The notes: generated by a model from the sequence alone, not told the origin. Positions 54,630-63,554 are shown, counted from the first letter of the stretch. The stretch is 64,000 bases of DNA from an uncultured Pseudomonas sp. (GCF_943846705.1 NZ_OX044366.1:3534001-3598000); one strand, 5' to 3'. A program made the numbers and translations.

Positions 54630-54923
54630 TCAGGGGGCGCACCCTTCGACTATTATCACCTCGGCGCACGCTGCGCCTTGGCGGTGGCCACAGGCCTGCT
54701 GATACTCCGGCGAGTGATAACACGCCAAGGCCTGCTCATAGGAATCAAATTCGATCACTACGTTGCGCGGTGGTGTCGGCCGACCTTCCAAGGCCTCTGC
54801 GCGACCACCACGGGCGAGGAAGCGGCCGCCATACTTGATGAACGCTGCAGGCGCCCGCTGGGTGTATTCGCTGTACTGCTCGGGATCGGTGACCTCGACA
54901 TGTGCAATCCAATAGGCCTTCAT
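54630..54923 (-). CDS. DUF1330 family protein
   Basis: A 97-residue ferredoxin-like small protein of the DUF1330 group. It reads MKAYWIAHVEVTDPEQYSEY, LARGGRAEALEGRPTPPRN and VIEFDSYEQALACYHSPEYQ, the usual family layout. The function is unknown. It is transcribed leftwards from the region with operator copy 3, so it belongs to the regulon, and it converges on the NUDIX gene. Confidence 0.9.
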   Translation of the reverse strand: MKAYWIAHVEVTDPEQYSEYTQRAPAAFIKYGGRFLARGGRAEALEGRPTPPRNVVIEFDSYEQALACYHSPEYQQACGHRQGAACAEVIIVEGCAP

Positions 54924-54953
54924 TGCGCGCTCCGTAATTCGTCAACAATACGT

Positions 54954-54971
54954 ATTATGGTATACCATAAA
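54954..54971. promoter_or_regulatory. Operator copy 3 (ATTATGGTATACCATAAA)
   Basis: Midway between the divergent DUF1330 and ribB starts, 31 and 47 bases away, so one site can regulate both. It shares 20 bases with copy 2 around the core. Confidence 0.82.
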
Positions 54972-55017
54972 GTCTACTAATCCACCGTCACCTATCGCAA
55001 ACCGTGAGAGCCTTGGC

Positions 55018-56127
55018 ATGCCATTCAACAGCATTGATGAAATCATTGAAGACTTCCGCCAGGGCAAGATGGTCCTGCTGGTTGATGACGAAGACCGTGA
55101 AAATGAGGGCGATCTGCTCTTAGCGGCAGAAGCCTGCACACCGGCGGCGATCAACTTTATGGCCCGTGAAGCACGCGGCCTGATCTGCCTGACCTTGACC
55201 GACGAGCACTGCCAGCGCCTCGGCCTGGAGCAGATGGTGCCGAGCAACGGCAGCGCCTTTTCCACCGCTTTTACCATTTCCATCGAAGCCGCCACCGGCG
55301 TGACCACCGGCATCTCCGCAGCCGACCGTGCGCGTACGGTACTGGCCGCCGTGGCCGCCGATGTCAAACCTGAAGACCTGGTCCAGCCCGGGCATATCTT
55401 TCCACTGCGCGCCCGCGACGGTGGTGTGCTCAACCGCGCCGGCCACACCGAAGCGGGTTGCGACCTGGCGCGCTTGGCCGGTTTCAGCCCGGCCGCGGTG
55501 ATTGTTGAGGTGATGAACGAAGACGGCAGCATGGCCCGCCGCCCGGACCTGGAAAAATTTGCCGCCCAACACGGCATCAAAATCGGCACCATCGCCGATT
55601 TGATCCACTATCGCCTGAGCACCGAACACACCGTGACCCGTATCGGTGAGCGTGAACTGCCGACCGTGCACGGCGAGTTCCGCCTGATCACCTATGAAGA
55701 TCGCATCGAAGGCGGCGTGCACATGGCCATGGTGATGGGTGAGATCAACCGCGACGAGCCGACATTGGTCCGCGTGCATGTGATTGATCCGCTGCGCGAT
55801 CTGGTCGGCGCCGAGTACACCGGCCCGCAGAACTGGACGCTCTGGGCTGCACTGCAGAAGGTCGCAGAAGAAGGCCGCGGCGTGGTGGTGGTGCTGGCCA
55901 ACAACGAGTCGTCACAAGCCCTGCTGGAGCGGGTGCCACAGCTGACTCAGCCACGCCAGCAATTTAGCCGCTCGCAGTCGCGTATTTATTCCGAAGTGGG
56001 TACCGGCGCGCAGATTCTCCAGGACATTGGTGTCGGTAAACTGCGCCACCTTGGCGCCCCACTGAAATACGCCGGCCTTACTGGCTACGACTTGGAAGTC
56101 GTGGAAACCCTCAGCTTCGGCGAATAA
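55018..56127 (+). CDS. ribB: 3,4-dihydroxy-2-butanone-4-phosphate synthase with decayed GTP cyclohydrolase half
   Basis: A 369-residue RibBA-type fusion. The N-terminal DHBP synthase domain is intact: DDEDRENEGDLLLAAE near 23-38, TISIEAATGVTTGISAADR near 88-106 and GHIFPLRARDGGVLNRAGHT near 124-143. The C-terminal GTP cyclohydrolase II region (from about 205) lacks the three zinc Cys and their GSLRCDCG-type motif, so it should not cleave GTP. Such RibBX forms occur in pseudomonads. Here the gene has a regulon operator, suggesting extra riboflavin synthesis when the flavin oxygenase is induced. Confidence 0.9.
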   Translation: MPFNSIDEIIEDFRQGKMVLLVDDEDRENEGDLLLAAEACTPAAINFMAREARGLICLTLTDEHCQRLGLEQMVPSNGSAFSTAFTISIEAATGVTTGISAADRARTVLAAVAADVKPEDLVQPGHIFPLRARDGGVLNRAGHTEAGCDLARLAGFSPAAVIVEVMNEDGSMARRPDLEKFAAQHGIKIGTIADLIHYRLSTEHTVTRIGERELPTVHGEFRLITYEDRIEGGVHMAMVMGEINRDEPTLVRVHVIDPLRDLVGAEYTGPQNWTLWAALQKVAEEGRGVVVVLANNESSQALLERVPQLTQPRQQFSRSQSRIYSEVGTGAQILQDIGVGKLRHLGAPLKYAGLTGYDLEVVETLSFGE

Positions 56128-56136
56128 ACCCAAGCA

Positions 56137-56156
56137 GCGGGAGGACCTCCTCCCGC
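56137..56156 (+). terminator. Hairpin after ribB
   Basis: GCGGGAGG, loop ACCT, CCTCCCGC: a perfect 8-bp stem ten bases after the ribB stop, without a U tract. Terminator candidate. Confidence 0.5.
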
Positions 56157-56317
56157 CTCCACGTTGTTAGCCCTACCTCCCCCGCCTACGCCCCTAGCTC
56201 TACCATCACAGCTCCCCCGGCAGACAAACCAACGCATGCCCTTAGCGTGCGTACCAACGACCACCAGTCAACTCACCCCACATACGATGACTCCATAGTC
56301 AGGTAAGGCTTGCAGAT

Positions 56318-56348
56318 ATTTTGGAATACCATAATATGATATTCCGTA
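56318..56348. promoter_or_regulatory. Operator copy 4 with an overlapping degenerate site
   Basis: ATTTTGGAATACCATAAT (56318-56335) matches the operator with two core changes. A second, inverted degenerate site has its core GATATTCC at 56338-56345, 15 bases from the first. They precede the ABC importer operon by about 150 bases. The rest of the 369-base gap is C-rich and has no gene. Confidence 0.6.
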
Positions 56349-56496
56349 GACCGATGAATTTGCCAAGTGCGCCCGACAGGGACAGCACCAATAACAGCCC
56401 TTGGCACGGTCGCCTTTAAAGGCTCCGATGGACCTACTGCTCCCGATAGGCGGGCGTCAACAGCCCGCTCAAAACACAAGAAATGAGGGCGTGAAA

Positions 56497-57522
56497 ATGG
56501 TGTTGAATAAAAGTGCAAAAGCGTTAGTAGCCGCAGGCTTTATAATGCTCGGTGGTAACACCGCTGTCGCCGCAGACAGCATGAACTTCGTCAGCTGGGG
56601 TGGTAGCACCCAAGACGCACAGAAGCAGGCCTGGGCTGAACCCTTCAGCGAAGCCAGCGGCATCCGCGTAGTACAGGACGGGCCAACTGACTACGGCAAG
56701 CTCAAGGCCATGGTCGAAAGCGGCAACGTGCAATGGGACGTGGTCGACGTAGAGGCTGACTTCGCCCTGCGCGCAGCCAGCGAAGGCTTGCTCGAACCCC
56801 TGGACTTCAGCGTGATCCAGCGCGAAACCATTGACCCGCGCTTCGTCTCCGACCACGGCGTCGGTTCCTTCTACTTCTCCTTCGTGCTGGGCTACAACCA
56901 GGGCAAGGTCGGTGGCAATACGCCGCAAGACTGGACCGCGCTGTTCGACACCAGTACCTACCCTGGCAAGCGCGCGCTGTACAAGTGGGCCAGCCCTGGC
57001 GTACTGGAACTGGCCTTGCTCGCCGACGGCGTAGCAGCCGACAAGCTCTACCCACTGGACCTCGCACGCGCCTTCAAGAAACTCGACACCATCAAACAAG
57101 ACATCGTCTGGTGGGGCGGCGGCGCACAGTCGCAGCAGTTGTTGGCCTCCGGTGAGGCCAGCCTCGGTCAGTTCTGGAATGGCCGCATTTATGCACTGCA
57201 GCAGGATGGCGCTCCGGTTGGGGTAAGTTGGAAGCAGAACCTGGTCATGGCCGATTTCCTGGTCATCCCCAAGGGCGCGAAGAACAAGGACGCGGCGATG
57301 AAATTCCTGGCCAACGCCAGCAGCGCCAAAGGCCAAGCCGACTTCGCCAACCTCACCGCCTATGCCCCGGTCAACGTCGGCAGCGTCGAAATGCTGAACG
57401 CCGACCTGGCCCCAAACCTGCCGACCGCCCACGTCAAAGATCAGGTCAACCTCGACTACGCCTACTGGGCCAAGAACGGTGAGGCCATCTCCGCTCAGTG
57501 GAACGAATGGTTGCTGAAATAA
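56497..57522 (+). CDS. ABC importer substrate-binding protein (PotD/spermidine-putrescine type)
   Basis: A periplasmic solute-binding protein of 341 residues. The signal peptide is MVLNKSAKALVAAGFIMLGG with cleavage after VAA. The mature part starts MNFVSWGGSTQDAQKQAW and has VQWDVVDVEADFALRAA, FYFSFVLGYNQG, IVWWGGGAQSQQLLASGEA, typical of the polyamine/opine/phosphonate import group. The ATG at 56497 is preceded by GAGG. Aromatic residues in the pocket region would fit an organic cation. It heads a four-gene operon. Confidence 0.9.
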   Translation: MVLNKSAKALVAAGFIMLGGNTAVAADSMNFVSWGGSTQDAQKQAWAEPFSEASGIRVVQDGPTDYGKLKAMVESGNVQWDVVDVEADFALRAASEGLLEPLDFSVIQRETIDPRFVSDHGVGSFYFSFVLGYNQGKVGGNTPQDWTALFDTSTYPGKRALYKWASPGVLELALLADGVAADKLYPLDLARAFKKLDTIKQDIVWWGGGAQSQQLLASGEASLGQFWNGRIYALQQDGAPVGVSWKQNLVMADFLVIPKGAKNKDAAMKFLANASSAKGQADFANLTAYAPVNVGSVEMLNADLAPNLPTAHVKDQVNLDYAYWAKNGEAISAQWNEWLLK

Positions 57523-57523
57523 G

Positions 57524-58438
57524 ATGACTACAGCCCAGTCCCCTCAGTCGTCCAAAGTTGCCGCCGGCGCCTCGCGTGCCGCCGGCATGACGAGCAGTTC
57601 GAATACGCAACGCTGGAAAGGGTTCCCAAACCTGCTGCCGGCGCTACTGTTCCTCGGCCTGTTCTTCCTCGCACCGCTGATCGCCCTGCTATTACGCGGC
57701 TTCATTGAGCCCAGCCTGGGACTGGGCAACTACGAACAATTATTCGCCAATTCGGCGTACACCCGGGTATTGATCAATACCTTCTCGGTGGCCGGCCTGG
57801 TAACCCTGATCAGCCTGTTGCTGGGGTTCCCCCTGGCGTGGGCAATCACCCTGGTGCCGCGCGGTTGGGGGCGCTGGCTGCTAAACATCGTACTGCTGTC
57901 GATGTGGACCAGCCTCCTAGCGCGCACTTACTCCTGGCTGGTTTTGCTGCAGGCCTCCGGGGTCATCAACAAGACCCTGATGGCGATGGGCATCATCGAT
58001 CAGCCACTGGAGATGGTGCACAACCTCACGGGCGTAGTGATCGGCATGAGTTACATCATGATTCCGTTCATCGTCCTGCCGCTGCAAGCCACCATGCAGG
58101 CGATTGATCCCATGGTCTTGCAGGCCGGTGCCATTTGTGGCGCGAGCCCTTGGCGCAACTTCTTTCGGGTGTTCCTGCCGCTCTGTCGCCCCGGCTTGTT
58201 CTCTGGCGGACTGATGGTCTTCGTCATGTCTCTCGGCTATTACGTGACCCCGGCCCTGCTCGGTGGCGCGCAAAACATGATGCTGCCGGAATTCATCATT
58301 CAGCAGGTGCAGTCCTTCCTCAACTGGGGTATCGCCAGCGCGGCGGCCGCGTTGTTGATCGGCATCACCCTGGTGCTGTTCTACTTCTACCTTAAGCTCC
58401 AGCCGGAATCTCCGGTTGGCGCCAGCAATGGGAGGTAA
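57524..58438 (+). CDS. ABC importer permease 1 (PotB type)
   Basis: A 304-residue inner-membrane permease with six helices after a polar N-terminal extension of about 30 residues. The EAA motif region is QAGAICGASPWRNFFRVFLP near 199-218. It starts one base after the binding-protein stop, so translation is coupled. Confidence 0.92.
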   Translation: MTTAQSPQSSKVAAGASRAAGMTSSSNTQRWKGFPNLLPALLFLGLFFLAPLIALLLRGFIEPSLGLGNYEQLFANSAYTRVLINTFSVAGLVTLISLLLGFPLAWAITLVPRGWGRWLLNIVLLSMWTSLLARTYSWLVLLQASGVINKTLMAMGIIDQPLEMVHNLTGVVIGMSYIMIPFIVLPLQATMQAIDPMVLQAGAICGASPWRNFFRVFLPLCRPGLFSGGLMVFVMSLGYYVTPALLGGAQNMMLPEFIIQQVQSFLNWGIASAAAALLIGITLVLFYFYLKLQPESPVGASNGR

Positions 58439-58444
58439 TCGAGC

Positions 58445-59254
58445 ATGTTGCTGACACCCAATGCCATGGGCCCGCGTTTGCGCATCGGCCTGTACCTGAC
58501 CACCGGCTTGATCGCCCTGTTCCTGCTGCTGCCGATCGTGTTCATCGTGCTGCTGTCGTTCGGTTCCTCGCAGTGGCTGGTGTTCCCGCCGCCGGGCTGG
58601 ACGCTGAAATGGTACGAGCAATTCTTCTCCAATCCGGAGTGGATGGCCTCGGTGCTGACCAGTTTCAAGGTCGCCGTACTAACCACCATTTGCGCCGTGG
58701 CTCTCGGTCTGCCGACCGCTTTTGCCCTAGTACGCGGGCGTTTCCCGGGCCGCGAGTTGCTCTACGGCCTGTTCACCCTACCGATGATCGTGCCCCTGGT
58801 GATCATCGCAGTGGCGGTGTACGCGTTGTTTCTCAAGCTGGGCTACACCGGCACGCTGTTTTCCTTCGTGGTCAGCCACGTCATCGTCGCGCTGCCGTTT
58901 ACCATCATCTCGATCATCAACTCGCTGAAGCTGTTCGATCAATCGATTGAGGATGCAGCGGTAATCTGCGGCGCCTCGCGCATGCAGGCGGTGTACAAGG
59001 TGACCTTTCCGGCAATCCGTCCCGGCATGGTCGCCGGTGCGCTGTTCGCCTTCCTGGTGTCATGGGATGAGGTGGTGCTCAGCGTGATGATGGCCAGCCC
59101 GACCCTGCAGACCCTGCCGGTGAAAATGTGGACCACCCTACGCCAGGATCTGACCCCGGTGATCGCCGTCGCCTCGACGCTGCTGATCGGCCTGTCCATC
59201 CTAATAATGGTGATCGCCGCTGCCCTGCGCCGGCGCAATGAAGTCAGCGCCTGA
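58445..59254 (+). CDS. ABC importer permease 2 (PotC type)
   Basis: A 269-residue permease with six helices. The opening LYLTTGLIALFLLLPIVFIVL and the EAA loop DAAVICGASRMQAVYKVTFP near 177-196 are as in PotC. The gap to permease 1 is six bases. It pairs with that subunit in one importer. Confidence 0.92.
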   Translation: MLLTPNAMGPRLRIGLYLTTGLIALFLLLPIVFIVLLSFGSSQWLVFPPPGWTLKWYEQFFSNPEWMASVLTSFKVAVLTTICAVALGLPTAFALVRGRFPGRELLYGLFTLPMIVPLVIIAVAVYALFLKLGYTGTLFSFVVSHVIVALPFTIISIINSLKLFDQSIEDAAVICGASRMQAVYKVTFPAIRPGMVAGALFAFLVSWDEVVLSVMMASPTLQTLPVKMWTTLRQDLTPVIAVASTLLIGLSILIMVIAAALRRRNEVSA

Positions 59255-59271
59255 GCGCCAAGGAGAACAAC

Positions 59272-60426
59272 ATGAGCGCAGTACTCAAAGATTCCGCCCA
59301 CGCCAATCAACAATCCTTGGTCAGCCTACGCAACCTGAACAAGTACTACGGCGACTTCGCCGCGGTAGACAACATCTCTCTGGAGATTAAGGAAGGTGAA
59401 TTCCTCACCTTCCTCGGTTCCAGCGGCTCTGGCAAAAGCACCACCCTGTCGATGCTCGCCGGCTTCGAAACGCCGACCTCTGGTGAAATCCAGGTCGAAG
59501 GCAAGTCGCTGATCAAAGTACCGCCGCACAAGCGCGACATTGGCATGGTGTTCCAGCGTTACTCGCTGTTCCCGCACCTGAGCGTACGCGACAACATCGC
59601 CTTCCCTCTGACCCTGCGCAAACTACCGGTCGCCGAACGTGAGCGCCAAGTCGACGCCATGCTCAAGCTGGTGCAACTGGATGACTTCGCCCATCGCCGT
59701 CCGGCTCAGCTTTCCGGCGGCCAGCAGCAACGTGTGGCGATTGCCCGCGCGCTGGTCTATGAGCCACGCATACTGCTAATGGACGAACCGCTTGGCGCCC
59801 TCGACAAGAAACTGCGCGAGGAACTGCAGGACGAACTGCGCCACCTGCACCGGCGCCTCGGCATCACCATCGTCTACGTGACCCACGACCAAGAAGAAGC
59901 CATGCGCCTGTCGCAGCGCATCGCCATCTTCAGTCACGGCAAGATCGTCGGCCTGGGCAGCGGTTATGACCTCTACCAGAACCCACCGAATGCCTTCGTC
60001 GCCTCCTTCCTGGGTAACTCCAACTTTCTTAAGGTCAAAGCGCAAAGCAATGTGAGCGCGCAATTTGCTAGCCAGTCTGTGGCCATCCGCCCCACCGCAG
60101 GCGTGCAAGCGGCTCAAGAACTGCTGCTGATGGTACGCCCGGAAAAAGCCCAGGCCCTGACCCTTTCTCAGGCGAGCAGTGAACCGCTGGCGAGCGGCTG
60201 GAACGAGATCAGCGCGACCGTCAACGAAGTGGTCTTCCTCGGTGAAAGCCTGACGTACAACGTAATCACGCCTTGCGGCACAGCACTCATCGTCAAAGCC
60301 CTGTCCGGCAACCTGCAGCCACTGCACGCCGGCACAGAAGTTCGCGTGCGCTGGGCAGCGGCGGATGCCTGCGTCTACAGCGAGTGGGACGAAAGCGACC
60401 TAAGCAAGACCGCTGGCGCCCACTAA
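59272..60426 (+). CDS. ABC importer ATPase (PotA type)
   Basis: A 384-residue ATPase. Walker A FLGSSGSGKSTTL near 48-60, the signature LSGGQQQRVAIARAL, Walker B ILLMDEPLGALDKKL and the H loop YVTHDQEEAMRLS are followed by a C-terminal TOBE domain. The Shine-Dalgarno is AAGGAGAA. Last gene of the importer operon; a terminator follows. Confidence 0.94.
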   Translation: MSAVLKDSAHANQQSLVSLRNLNKYYGDFAAVDNISLEIKEGEFLTFLGSSGSGKSTTLSMLAGFETPTSGEIQVEGKSLIKVPPHKRDIGMVFQRYSLFPHLSVRDNIAFPLTLRKLPVAERERQVDAMLKLVQLDDFAHRRPAQLSGGQQQRVAIARALVYEPRILLMDEPLGALDKKLREELQDELRHLHRRLGITIVYVTHDQEEAMRLSQRIAIFSHGKIVGLGSGYDLYQNPPNAFVASFLGNSNFLKVKAQSNVSAQFASQSVAIRPTAGVQAAQELLLMVRPEKAQALTLSQASSEPLASGWNEISATVNEVVFLGESLTYNVITPCGTALIVKALSGNLQPLHAGTEVRVRWAAADACVYSEWDESDLSKTAGAH

Positions 60427-60446
60427 AGCCTTAACGTATCAACAAC

Positions 60447-60484
60447 AACCCCTTGCTCTTCGCTGTGAAGACCAGGGGGTTTTG
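60447..60484 (+). terminator. Intrinsic terminator after the ABC importer
   Basis: AACCCCTTG and CCAGGGGGTT pair with an inner TCTTC/GAAGA stem, followed by TTTTGTTTTATT. Confidence 0.8.
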
Positions 60485-60605
60485 TTTTATTACGCGCCGG
60501 ATTAACCGACGCAATATCACTCGCAGCCCCACTTAAACAAACGCCCTGAGTCCACTGCGGCTATTGACCAGTATTCGTCCGCTAAAAAGCTCTTGCATCA
60601 TTAAT

Positions 60606-60623
60606 ATTACGGTATACCATCAG
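60606..60623. promoter_or_regulatory. Operator copy 5 (ATTACGGTATACCATCAG)
   Basis: Lies about 90 bases before the second flavin reductase gene. The core is perfect. Confidence 0.78.
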
Positions 60624-60711
60624 ACATAGCCTCGCCGTCATCCATGCCGGCAGCCCTTCTCTCGTTCCACAGTGCTGCCGGGTGCAGCCATGCTCTGCAG
60701 AGGTGTTCCAG

Positions 60712-61197
60712 ATGATCGATGCAAATGCCTATAAACAAGTCATGGGCTCTTTTCCCTCTGGCGTGACCGTGATCACCACCCTGGACGACAACGGTGACAT
60801 CGTCGGCATGACGGCCAGCGCGTTCAGCTCTTTATCGATGGATCCGCCGCTGGTGCTGTTCTGCCCCAATTACAACTCTGACTCCTACCCGGCGCTAATC
60901 AAGAGCAAGCGTTTCGCCATTCACTTTCTCTCGGCCGAGCAGCAAAGCGAAGCCTATGCCTTCGCCCGCAAGGGCAGCGACAAGGCGCAAGGCATCGAGT
61001 GGAGCCTCAGCGAGCTGGGTAACCCGGTGCTGCGCAATGCCACGGCAATCATCGAGTGCGAGCTGTGGCGTGAATATGAAGGCGGCGACCATGCCATCCT
61101 CGTAGGTGCGGTAAAGAACCTGATCGTGCCGGAGCAGGAAGTAATTCCGATGATCTATTGCCGCGGCAAAATGGGCGCCCTGCAAGCCTTCGCTTAA
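60712..61197 (+). CDS. Flavin reductase family protein (copy 2)
   Basis: A second 161-residue flavin reductase, collinear with the one at 50756: MGSFPSGVTVIT, MTASAFSSLSMDPPLVLFCP, FAIHFLSAEQQSEAYAF and ECELWREYEGGDHAILVGAV. The ATG at 60712 is chosen because it aligns with the start of copy 1 and follows AGAGGTG. It has its own operator and stands closest to the monooxygenase gene, so it may be the main reductase partner. Confidence 0.92.
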   Translation: MIDANAYKQVMGSFPSGVTVITTLDDNGDIVGMTASAFSSLSMDPPLVLFCPNYNSDSYPALIKSKRFAIHFLSAEQQSEAYAFARKGSDKAQGIEWSLSELGNPVLRNATAIIECELWREYEGGDHAILVGAVKNLIVPEQEVIPMIYCRGKMGALQAFA

Positions 61198-61207
61198 AGC
61201 CCCACCA

Positions 61208-61236
61208 CTCATCCGCCGCCTTGCGCGGCGGATGAG
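61208..61236. terminator. Perfect hairpin between convergent genes
   Basis: CTCATCCGCCGC, loop CTTGC, GCGGCGGATGAG form a 12-bp stem just after the flavin reductase. No U tract on either strand. It separates the reductase from the convergent chemoreceptor gene. Confidence 0.6.
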
Positions 61237-61403
61237 CAACCCCCTCGCAATACGCGCGCAGCAGCGCTGAGCTATTCCGATCCCTCGATCCATTGCGCAG
61301 CCACGCAGCAGCGTGCTTACACGCGCCTGCAGTAGCATCTCTGCCCGCACAGCTTTGCATTGGCCTGCACCCAGCCTCTAAGCCGGGGGCAGGCCAATTT
61401 CGA

Positions 61404-63350
61404 TCAGGTCTTAAAGCGCTGGATCAGACTGCTCAACTCCTCAGACAGGCCCGTGAGCCTCTGCGCATCATCGCGAGTGGAGCTGGCCAGTGTGTCCACC
61501 AGCTGCGCATCACCGTGAATCTGACTGATATGGCGGTTGATATCTTCCGCGACCTGATGCTGCTCTTCGGCGGCGGTGGCAATCTGGGTGTTCATGTCGC
61601 GAATAACGTCCACCGACTCGCGAATCAACTCAAAACTGGCGCTCGCCGCATTGATCGTGCTGACGGTTTGCTGGGAGATATCCAGGCTGCCGTGCATCTG
61701 CTTGCCCATCTGCTGGGTGCGCTGGGCCAGCTTACCGAGCAGACCATCGATTTCCCCCGTGGTGTCTGCGGTGCGCTTGGCCAACGCCCGAACCTCATCA
61801 GCGACCACAGCAAAACCGCGGCCCTGCTCACCCGCACGCGCTGCCTCAATGGCCGCGTTGAGCGCTAGCAGGTTGGTCTGCTCGGCAATCGAGCGGATGG
61901 TGCCGAGAATCGACTGAATCTCGCTGCTGTCCTGCTCCAGTTGCTGCATGGCGTTGGCCGAATGTGCAAGCTCATGACTGAGCTGGTTGACACTGGTAAC
62001 CGCCGCATCAATCTGGCGCTGGCCATCATGTGCCTGGCACTGGCCGTTATCAGCGGATACGGCGGCCTGGCTACAAGAACGCGCGACCTCATTGGCGGTC
62101 ATGACCATCTCATGGAAGGCGGTAGAGACCATGTCCACGGCTTCGCGCTGACGCATGGCGGCCTCGGCCATTTCCTGAGCGACCGTGCTGGAGTTACTCG
62201 AGGCGCGATGAATCTGTGTCGCCGCCTGACCAATGCGCTGGATCAACTCACGGATGGCACCGAGAAACTGATTGAACCAACCGGCCAGTTGCGCGGTTTC
62301 ATCACTACCGCGTACCGCTAGGCTGCTGGTCAGATCACCTTCACCTTGGGCAATGCTCTCCAGGCCACCCGCCACCGCACGAATCGGCCGCACGATCAGC
62401 CCGGCGAAATAGGCGCCAACGCAGGCGAATAGCAGACCCAGCACCAGCGCGATGGCCGCGATAAACCAGGTCAGGCGAGTCGCGGCGCTCATCACTTCAC
62501 TCTCGCGAATCAGGCCGACAAAGCGCCAGCCCAGCTTATCGGAAGGCCAGACATTGGCCATGTAGCGCTGACCATCCAACTCGATCTCTACCAGACCCTT
62601 CTCGGCGGTGCCGAGCTGGGCATAGGCAGCACCTAATTCATCCAGCTTCTTGAAGTTGTGCGCTGGATCGCTCGGGTCCACCAGTACGGTGCCGTTGTGC
62701 TCCATGAGCATCAGGTAGCCGCTGTCGCCCAGCTTGATCTGCTTGACGATATCGGTGAGCTGCTTCAGCGACACGTCAATGTTCATCACCCCGCCCTGGC
62801 TGCCCAAACGGTTGGCAAAGCTGCGCACGGTGCTAACCAGCACCACATCGTCATCAGCCCAGTAATAGGCCTCGGTGCGCAGGGTCTTGCCCGGCTCAGC
62901 CATGGCGCGCTGATACCAAGGCCGGGTACGCGGGTCGTAGTTGCTCAGATTGGGGTCGCCGGGCCAGAACACATAACCACCCTCCGGCGTGCCCAGCGAC
63001 AGGTAGGCGTAGGCCGGATGGCTGGAGGCCAGGCCGGCGAACAGGTCGAACACGCGCTGGTCTTGCCGGCCCATAGGGATGCCGGCGGCGTTCGCCGAAA
63101 CATAGCTTTTCAGCTCGCTGTCGACAGCCTTGAGTTGCGGCTGGGTGGCAAGGAATTCGACGTTCTGGCTGATGCCCTCGAAGAACAACTGCATGGCGTT
63201 GTCGACCTGGCGGATCTCCCGTGCACTGCTATCGAGGAACGCCGTGCGCGCCTCGCTGCGCAAATTGAGGATGACCAGCACGGCAACCAGAATGATCGGC
63301 ACACAGGCGATAACGGCAAATCCCAGGGTGAGTTTTTGCTTGATGTTCAT
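61404..63350 (-). CDS. Methyl-accepting chemotaxis protein with double Cache domain
   Basis: A 648-residue chemoreceptor. Transmembrane helix 1 is at about 9-28. The periplasmic dCache_1 region contains YAYLSLGTPEGGYVFWPGD, YDPRTRPWYQRAM and MNIDVSLKQLTDIVKQIKLG, a layout often used for amino acids, amines and related ligands. Transmembrane helix 2 near 290-315 leads to HAMP and the signalling tip SIAEQTNLLALNAAIEAARA. Its start lies downstream of operator copy 6, shared with the monooxygenase gene, so it is probably induced with the pathway and detects its substrate. Confidence 0.93.
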   Translation of the reverse strand: MNIKQKLTLGFAVIACVPIILVAVLVILNLRSEARTAFLDSSAREIRQVDNAMQLFFEGISQNVEFLATQPQLKAVDSELKSYVSANAAGIPMGRQDQRVFDLFAGLASSHPAYAYLSLGTPEGGYVFWPGDPNLSNYDPRTRPWYQRAMAEPGKTLRTEAYYWADDDVVLVSTVRSFANRLGSQGGVMNIDVSLKQLTDIVKQIKLGDSGYLMLMEHNGTVLVDPSDPAHNFKKLDELGAAYAQLGTAEKGLVEIELDGQRYMANVWPSDKLGWRFVGLIRESEVMSAATRLTWFIAAIALVLGLLFACVGAYFAGLIVRPIRAVAGGLESIAQGEGDLTSSLAVRGSDETAQLAGWFNQFLGAIRELIQRIGQAATQIHRASSNSSTVAQEMAEAAMRQREAVDMVSTAFHEMVMTANEVARSCSQAAVSADNGQCQAHDGQRQIDAAVTSVNQLSHELAHSANAMQQLEQDSSEIQSILGTIRSIAEQTNLLALNAAIEAARAGEQGRGFAVVADEVRALAKRTADTTGEIDGLLGKLAQRTQQMGKQMHGSLDISQQTVSTINAASASFELIRESVDVIRDMNTQIATAAEEQHQVAEDINRHISQIHGDAQLVDTLASSTRDDAQRLTGLSEELSSLIQRFKT

Positions 63351-63409
63351 CCTCTATCCTTACTGTGAGAGGCTGTTCGACGGGCAGAATAAATTTGCAC
63401 ATATTCCAT

Positions 63410-63427
63410 ATTATGGTATACCAATAA
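63410..63427. promoter_or_regulatory. Operator copy 6 (ATTATGGTATACCAATAA)
   Basis: Between the divergent chemoreceptor (start 63350) and luciferase-like monooxygenase (start 63555) genes. Core and left arm are perfect. Confidence 0.8.
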
Positions 63428-63554
63428 TACGCAACATGCGGAGTCTTCTGACTGGCCTAGCCACAGATGCACAGCGATAAAGCGCGCAGCGCTCTTTACC
63501 CCCGAGGCCAGCCCAGCGCTGAGGCCCAATACACCCAGGTTCGAGGTAAGCGTC

